A stretch of DNA of 10,754 bases from Sutterella sp. UBA1442 (GTDB taxonomy: Bacteria; Pseudomonadota; Gammaproteobacteria; Burkholderiales; Burkholderiaceae_F), in assembly GCA_002329575.1 (NCBI GenBank), contig DCTK01000066.1, positions 14,172-24,925 on the forward strand, given 5' to 3'. Position numbers and translations under genes: made by a program. Shown here in pieces: positions 7,512-10,754 of this stretch; positions within the stretch are counted from its first letter, which is position 1; every line of letters begins with the position of its first letter. Below the pieces are notes generated by a model. That model made no database searches. It saw only the letters and a program-made list of their open reading frames with translations, and was not told the origin of the DNA.

Positions 7512-7940
7512 TTGAAAGTTTTCAACTGTGTTTGCCAATACGGTCATGCCTTTGAAGGTTGGTTTGACTCCGTCGAAAGTCTCGATGAGCAAATCGCCGA
7601 GGGGCTTGTTGCCTGTCCGTATTGTGACACGACCGATGTTAAACGAGTGCCGACGGCTTCTTACGTGCTTGCCTCGCGCGATAAAGAGAAAACCGATTAC
7701 ACGCAACGAGAGTTTGAAGATATGCTTCGTCATAAAGCGATTGCTTCGGCCAGAAAATTGCTCAAAGACAGTGTCGATGTCGGAGAGCAATTCCCGCAGG
7801 AAGCTCGCGCGGTGCATCAGGGCAAAAGCCCCAAGCGAACCATTCATGGTCGTTGTACGGCCGACGAAGCACTGGAACTACTCGAAGAAGGTATACCCGT
7901 GTTGCCCTTGCCCGAGGGCACCGTCAGAACCACCAATTAA
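7512..7940 (+). CDS. DUF1178 family protein
   Basis: This 142-aa protein belongs to the DUF1178 family, small proteins common in alpha- and betaproteobacteria with no established function. The N-terminus MKVFNCVCQYGHAFEGWF is the family hallmark. Cysteines C6 and C8, H12, and the CPYC pair C35/C38 suggest a zinc ribbon. The middle (about 60-110) is charged and helical. The C-terminal EEGIPVLPLP segment is also typical. The start codon is TTG at 7512. It is well supported because family members begin with MKV and because AAGAAGG at 7498-7504 lies 7 nt upstream; no in-frame ATG fits. The next gene begins 12 nt after its stop, so the two are probably cotranscribed. Family assignment is confident, function unknown. 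Confidence 0.88.
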   Translation: MKVFNCVCQYGHAFEGWFDSVESLDEQIAEGLVACPYCDTTDVKRVPTASYVLASRDKEKTDYTQREFEDMLRHKAIASARKLLKDSVDVGEQFPQEARAVHQGKSPKRTIHGRCTADEALELLEEGIPVLPLPEGTVRTTN

Positions 7941-7952
7941 GGGAATAGCATC

Positions 7953-8441
7953 ATGGCTTTATTCGGTCAATTGACCCGCCCGGCAAAATCCTTGCCGCTC
8001 ATCGATATCTCCAACGCCGACATCATGATGGAGCTCTTAGAGGAGCTTGCTATTACGGCTTCCACCAGCCAATGGATCGAAGCGCATGAACCGTATCATC
8101 CCGAGGCTCAGGAAATTCACGAGCAGGCCAAGGACGTCTACGAAGATTTGCTCTCGATTATGCGTGGCAAGACGCGTGATAAGCGTGTGAATCGTCGCAA
8201 CAGCTGGTGCGGCGATGAACTGCGTGACCATTTGGCAAAGAACGAAAAAAATGTTGATGGTGACGTGATCGAATTTGCCTTAAAGCGTTTCTTGAACCAA
8301 TTCATGGAGCATGCCCGTGCTCCTGAAGAAGGGCGCGAGACCATGTCGCGTAAAGACTACTATGCATTTATGAGCGGATGGGCTCACTATTTTGCAGGCC
8401 TTGCCCCCGATGAAACGCCGCCCGTCGATCCTGAGCAATGA
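7953..8441 (+). CDS. Hypothetical soluble protein, unrecognised
   Basis: I do not recognise this 162-aa protein. It has no signal peptide and no membrane segment. It is acidic and basic in patches and looks mostly alpha-helical. Recognisable stretches are DIMMELLEELAI (about 24-35), a basic patch RGKTRDKRVNRR (about 71-82), and a C-terminal region with aromatic residues in YYAFMSGWAHYFAGL. It contains one cysteine, in NSWCGDE. A Shine-Dalgarno GGGA at 7941-7944 lies 8 nt before the ATG. Codon use resembles the neighbours and the frame is uninterrupted, so it is probably a real gene. It follows the DUF1178 gene by 12 nt and its stop overlaps the next start by 4 nt (ATGA), which suggests a coupled pair with the small membrane protein downstream. 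Confidence 0.75.
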   Translation: MALFGQLTRPAKSLPLIDISNADIMMELLEELAITASTSQWIEAHEPYHPEAQEIHEQAKDVYEDLLSIMRGKTRDKRVNRRNSWCGDELRDHLAKNEKNVDGDVIEFALKRFLNQFMEHARAPEEGRETMSRKDYYAFMSGWAHYFAGLAPDETPPVDPEQ

Positions 8442-8662
8442 GAAGAGCCATGACTGCTGAAAAAATCAAAAAGACAATCCGTTTAATTTTGAACATCCTG
8501 TTTGCGATTGTTGTGATCGCGGGGATCTATATCGGCTGGGGTCGAGAAGTTGACGATCCTGATGCGTGGTTTCCGGAATGGAAGGATGAAGTGGCTGCCG
8601 AGCAAAAAGAAGCTGCGCAGCCCACTGAGCCTGCGCAGCCTCAAGAATCTCAAAAACGTTAA
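8438..8662 (+). CDS. Small single-pass membrane protein, unrecognised
   Basis: This 74-aa protein is not recognised. Residues about 14-34 form one hydrophobic helix (IRLILNILFAIVVIAGIYIGW), preceded by lysines and arginines (KIKK, R15). This predicts an N-in, C-out inner-membrane anchor with an acidic extracytoplasmic stretch (EVDDPDAWFPEWKDE). The tail has a tandem hexapeptide, AQPTEP then AQPQES, encoded by an 18-nt repeat that also forms a palindrome (see the terminator at 8603-8639). The start at 8438 overlaps the preceding stop as ATGA, typical of translational coupling. An alternative ATG at 8450 would remove four residues and cannot be excluded. Its stop is only 3 nt from the stop of the convergent gene on the other strand. 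Confidence 0.72.
   Translation: MRRAMTAEKIKKTIRLILNILFAIVVIAGIYIGWGREVDDPDAWFPEWKDEVAAEQKEAAQPTEPAQPQESQKR
8603..8639 (-). terminator. Intrinsic terminator of the minus-strand operon, inside the + strand small gene
   Basis: Read on the minus strand, GCTGCGCAG (8639-8631) pairs perfectly over 9 bp with CTGCGCAGC (8620-8612) across a 10-nt loop. TTCTTTTTG (8611-8603) follows directly. A GC-rich stem followed by a T-rich run is the classic intrinsic terminator form. It begins 26 nt beyond the stop of the minus-strand membrane gene. It lies within the coding tail of the + strand small membrane gene and encodes part of its AQPTEP/AQPQES repeat. Confidence 0.6.
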
Positions 8663-8665
8663 TCG

Positions 8666-9478
8666 TTACGGATTCGTGTCCTGACTCGGCGTTTGAGGTT
8701 GACCTAAAACGCCGAGTTTATCGCTCCAAAGCACTGAGATTGGAGCATTCATCACCAAGTAGTTGATCATGGGTTCTTTGCTGATCTTGGCAGCCGAGAC
8801 CGTCAGAGGCGTTGTACTTGTGATGCTTGTTTGAGCCGAAGTCCACATGAGGCCGCAAAAGCAACACAAAACGATCAGCCAATTAATCCAACCTTCGGTA
8901 TGCCATAGGCTCGAAGTGCTGAAAATCATTGTCAAGCGCTGCCACAAGCCGACAAATAAAATCGTCACAAAAAGTGTCATGATCACATCAAAGAAGATGG
9001 GAAATTTCGCCAAGGCCGAGGACGGGTCTGCAAAGAAGGCCTGAACTTGATCCAAGGTGAGCGGATAGCCGTAGGCACCCAGGCAATTCATGTTGGCTAA
9101 CGTGAGTGTCATCATCGTAAAGGCACAGACGCCTACCCAAGCAGCGATGATTTTAACGATGGGGCGGTAAAACACTTCGTGCACGAGTGCAAAAAATGAG
9201 ATCGCTACGGCTGGCAACATCATAAGGTAGGCCAGTTTAGCATCAAAACGCAGGCCTACCGTATAGATATCGATGTATTCATCTTTGTGAGCGGTGGCCG
9301 CTAAGGCCGTTTGACTGATGAATCGGTCAATATAAAACTCACGGAAGACGAAGTTAAGCGCACAAAGCAACACGGTAAAGACCGCCAGACTCATAAAGAG
9401 TACGAGCAGTCGGGCAAACGGATACTGAGGGCACAGTATCTCGGAGAACGCTTTGTAGGTGACGGTTTTTTGACTCAT
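8666..9478 (-). CDS. LTA-synthase/phosphoglycerol-transferase-like membrane domain, no catalytic domain
   Basis: This 270-aa integral membrane protein has about five helices (near 24-44, 83-100, 107-127, 161-180 and 198-213). The layout, the YTVGLRFDAKLAY segment after the first periplasmic loop, and the PMINYLVMNAP segment after the last helix recall the N-terminal membrane part of proteobacterial LtaS/MdoB-like alkaline-phosphatase-superfamily enzymes. In those, an extracytoplasmic sulfatase-fold domain of roughly 300-400 residues follows. Here the chain stops about 20 residues after that point, and nothing downstream on this strand resembles the missing domain. It may be a truncated remnant, or a stand-alone partner. 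I chose ATG 9478, with AAAGG 7 nt upstream; TTG 9493 would add five residues. It follows yheS by 26 nt. The family link rests on recalled pattern, not a search. Confidence 0.65.
   Translation of the reverse strand: MSQKTVTYKAFSEILCPQYPFARLLVLFMSLAVFTVLLCALNFVFREFYIDRFISQTALAATAHKDEYIDIYTVGLRFDAKLAYLMMLPAVAISFFALVHEVFYRPIVKIIAAWVGVCAFTMMTLTLANMNCLGAYGYPLTLDQVQAFFADPSSALAKFPIFFDVIMTLFVTILFVGLWQRLTMIFSTSSLWHTEGWINWLIVLCCFCGLMWTSAQTSITSTTPLTVSAAKISKEPMINYLVMNAPISVLWSDKLGVLGQPQTPSQDTNP
8684..8721 (+). terminator. Probable terminator of the + strand genes, inside the minus-strand gene
   Basis: ACTCGGCGTTT (8684-8694) and AAACGCCGAGT (8707-8717) form a perfect 11-bp stem. Three more pairs are possible in the loop (AGG with CCT around TTGA). 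On the + strand it is followed by TTTAT, a short T-rich stretch, so it may end the transcript of the + strand genes 22 nt after their last stop. The T-tract is weak. The hairpin lies inside the 3' end of the minus-strand membrane gene, encoding its KLGVLGQPQTPSQ tail. It shows no T-run on the minus strand. Confidence 0.5.
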
Positions 9479-9504
9479 CGGAAAACCTTTCAAGATCAGA
9501 GCAA

Positions 9505-10754
9505 TTATTCAATCGATTCGAGTTGTTCGGAGATTTCAAGCCACTTGGCTTCGAGTTCCTCAAGCTTTAGGGCTGACTCTCCACGTTTTTTAAGTGTAGT
9601 GGCCACTTCATCCGGATCGCCCTCGGTATAGAAGTGCTCATCGGCCAACTTGGCATCCAAAGCCTTGAGCTCCATATCCAGAGGTGCCATGGCTTTTTCT
9701 ACTCGTTCAAGCTCTTTTAAAAGCGGTTTTTTGAGGTTAGCAATGCGTTGACGCTCCAGCGCGGCGGCTTGCCGCGCTTCTTTTTTATTGACGTTGGTAC
9801 TCCGCTCGCTGTCAGACTTGGCTTTTTCAGTCGCTAGGCTTGCTTTACGCGACTCCAGTACCAAACGAGCGTAGTCATCCAAGTCGCCGTCAAACTCCGA
9901 GACCTGCGAGTCGTGAACGAGTAGTAGGCGATCGGTGGTGGCCGCTAGTAAGTGCCGGTCGTGAGACACGAGCAAAACCGAGCCTTCAAACGAGGATAGT
10001 GCCATGGTAAGCGCTTCGCGCGTTTGCATATCCAAGTGATTGGTCGGTTCGTCTAATACGAGCAAATTGGGTTTGCCCCAAGCTAAAAGAGCCAATGCCA
10101 AACGCGCTCGTTCGCCACCAGAGAACGCCTTGACAGTGGCGTTGACCATGTCGCCGGAGAATTTAAACCGACCCAAAAAGTCTCGAAGAACTTGTTCGCG
10201 TTCGTCGGGAGCAAGGCATCTCAGGTGCATGAGCGGCGTCTCATCATCTCGCAGCTGTTCGAGTTGGTGCTGAGCAAAATAGCCGATCGTTAGCCCTTGA
10301 CCGAATCGGAACTCGCCGGCTTGAGGGGTGAGTTCTTGGCAAATTCCTTTAATGAGTGTGGACTTGCCGGCCCCATTAATGCCTAACACACCGATGCGCT
10401 CGCCGGCTCGGATTGAAAACGAGGCCGCATTGATGACGCGTTTGTCACCATAGCCCAATGAGACGCTTTTGGCTTCAACTAAATGCTCAGGCAAGCGCTC
10501 TGGAGTCAAAAATTCAAAACGCCACTGTCGGGTCGCACGCACGGGTTCGACCGCTTGAAGACGTTCGAGCATTTTGATGCGCGATTGCGCTTGGCGGGCT
10601 TTGGTGGCTTTGTAACGGAATCGATCAATGTAGGCTTGAAGGTGAGCGCTTTCTCGTTCATAGGCTTTGGCTGCGGCATCTTGCAGACGCAGACGTTCGA
10701 TTCGCATTTGTTCAAAGGCGCTGTAGTTACCCGCATAACGACGAATCGTATTGT
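9505..10754 (-). CDS. yheS: YheS-type ABC-F ATPase (5' partial)
   Basis: ABC-F proteins are soluble twin-ATPase factors that act on the ribosome rather than in transport. The first ATPase domain lies beyond the window; 415 C-terminal residues are visible, read from base 10752. They start in the inter-domain linker with IRRYAGNYSAFEQ. The second ATPase domain has Walker A GINGAGKS (about 124-131), Q-loop YFAQHQLE (158-165), signature FSGGE (210-214), Walker B LLVLDEPTNHLD (230-241), and the H-loop histidine in SHDRHLL (H264). A charged coiled-coil tail ends the chain (about 290-415). The GYFAQHQLE and VHDSQVSEFDGDLDDY segments closely match E. coli YheS (637 aa), rather than Uup or EttA. No key residue of the visible domain is missing. 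The membrane-protein gene follows 26 nt later and is probably cotranscribed. Confidence 0.93.
   Translation of the reverse strand, partial: NTIRRYAGNYSAFEQMRIERLRLQDAAAKAYERESAHLQAYIDRFRYKATKARQAQSRIKMLERLQAVEPVRATRQWRFEFLTPERLPEHLVEAKSVSLGYGDKRVINAASFSIRAGERIGVLGINGAGKSTLIKGICQELTPQAGEFRFGQGLTIGYFAQHQLEQLRDDETPLMHLRCLAPDEREQVLRDFLGRFKFSGDMVNATVKAFSGGERARLALALLAWGKPNLLVLDEPTNHLDMQTREALTMALSSFEGSVLLVSHDRHLLAATTDRLLLVHDSQVSEFDGDLDDYARLVLESRKASLATEKAKSDSERSTNVNKKEARQAAALERQRIANLKKPLLKELERVEKAMAPLDMELKALDAKLADEHFYTEGDPDEVATTLKKRGESALKLEELEAKWLEISEQLESIE

Noticed and set aside
7293..7847. A 184-codon minus-strand open frame spanning the acetyltransferase end and the DUF1178 gene
   Set aside because: Both + strand genes match protein families and have ribosome sites; the antisense product matches nothing I know.
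7528..7974. A 148-codon + strand frame overlapping the DUF1178 gene
   Set aside because: It is out of frame with a family-supported gene and is rich in K, R and P without a domain, typical of a shadow frame.
8438..8665. A possible frameshifted remnant of the missing sulfatase domain downstream of the minus-strand membrane gene
   Set aside because: The minus-strand sequence below 8666 shows no sulfatase-type motif in the parts I read, and the interval is filled by an intact + strand gene.

Overview
The window is a stretch of a gram-negative, betaproteobacterial-type chromosome. The order bamA, ompH/skp, lpxD, fabZ, lpxA, lpxB, rnhB, SpoU-type RNA methyltransferase is the classic proteobacterial envelope-biogenesis cluster. 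A DUF1178 protein a little further on points to Betaproteobacteria. The middling GC content (about half) and the gene content would fit a gut member of Burkholderiales such as Sutterellaceae (Parasutterella-like). That taxon is an inference from gene order and composition, not from a search.

Region 1 (1-6967, + strand) is the envelope operon. It opens inside bamA, which is cut by the left window edge, and continues through the periplasmic chaperone OmpH/Skp. Four acyl-ACP and lipid A genes follow: lpxD, fabZ, lpxA and lpxB. The last two genes are rnhB (RNase HII) and a SpoU/TrmH-type methyltransferase. Packing is tight: two TAATG 1-nt overlaps (lpxD/fabZ and lpxA/lpxB) and a short overlap between rnhB and the methyltransferase. 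The only real gaps are bamA-ompH (98 nt) and fabZ-lpxA (91 nt), and each holds an inverted repeat. LpxA and LpxD attach the primary acyl chains of lipid A, FabZ makes acyl-ACP precursors, LpxB joins the two sugars, and BamA with Skp assembles outer-membrane proteins. The group therefore builds both leaflet and protein parts of the outer membrane.

Region 2 (6968-8662, + strand) is more accessory. It has a GNAT acetyltransferase resembling Bacillus YvbK, a DUF1178 zinc-ribbon-like protein with a TTG start, an unrecognised 162-aa soluble protein, and an unrecognised 74-aa single-pass membrane protein overlapping it by 4 nt.

Region 3 (8666-10754, - strand) converges on region 2 with a 3-nt gap. 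It holds the C-terminal two thirds of a YheS-type ABC-F ATPase, cut by the right edge, followed 26 nt later by a five-helix membrane protein. That protein looks like the membrane half of a lipoteichoic-acid-synthase/phosphoglycerol-transferase family enzyme, but it ends where the extracytoplasmic sulfatase-like catalytic domain should start. Each of the two convergent end genes appears to carry, inside its own 3' coding sequence, the hairpin terminator for the other strand.

No RNA genes, insertion sequences, CRISPR arrays or origins were seen. Most of the window is ordinary and conserved. The places worth a second look are the catalytic-domain-less membrane protein, the interleaved terminators, the two operon-internal hairpins and the pair of unknown genes.
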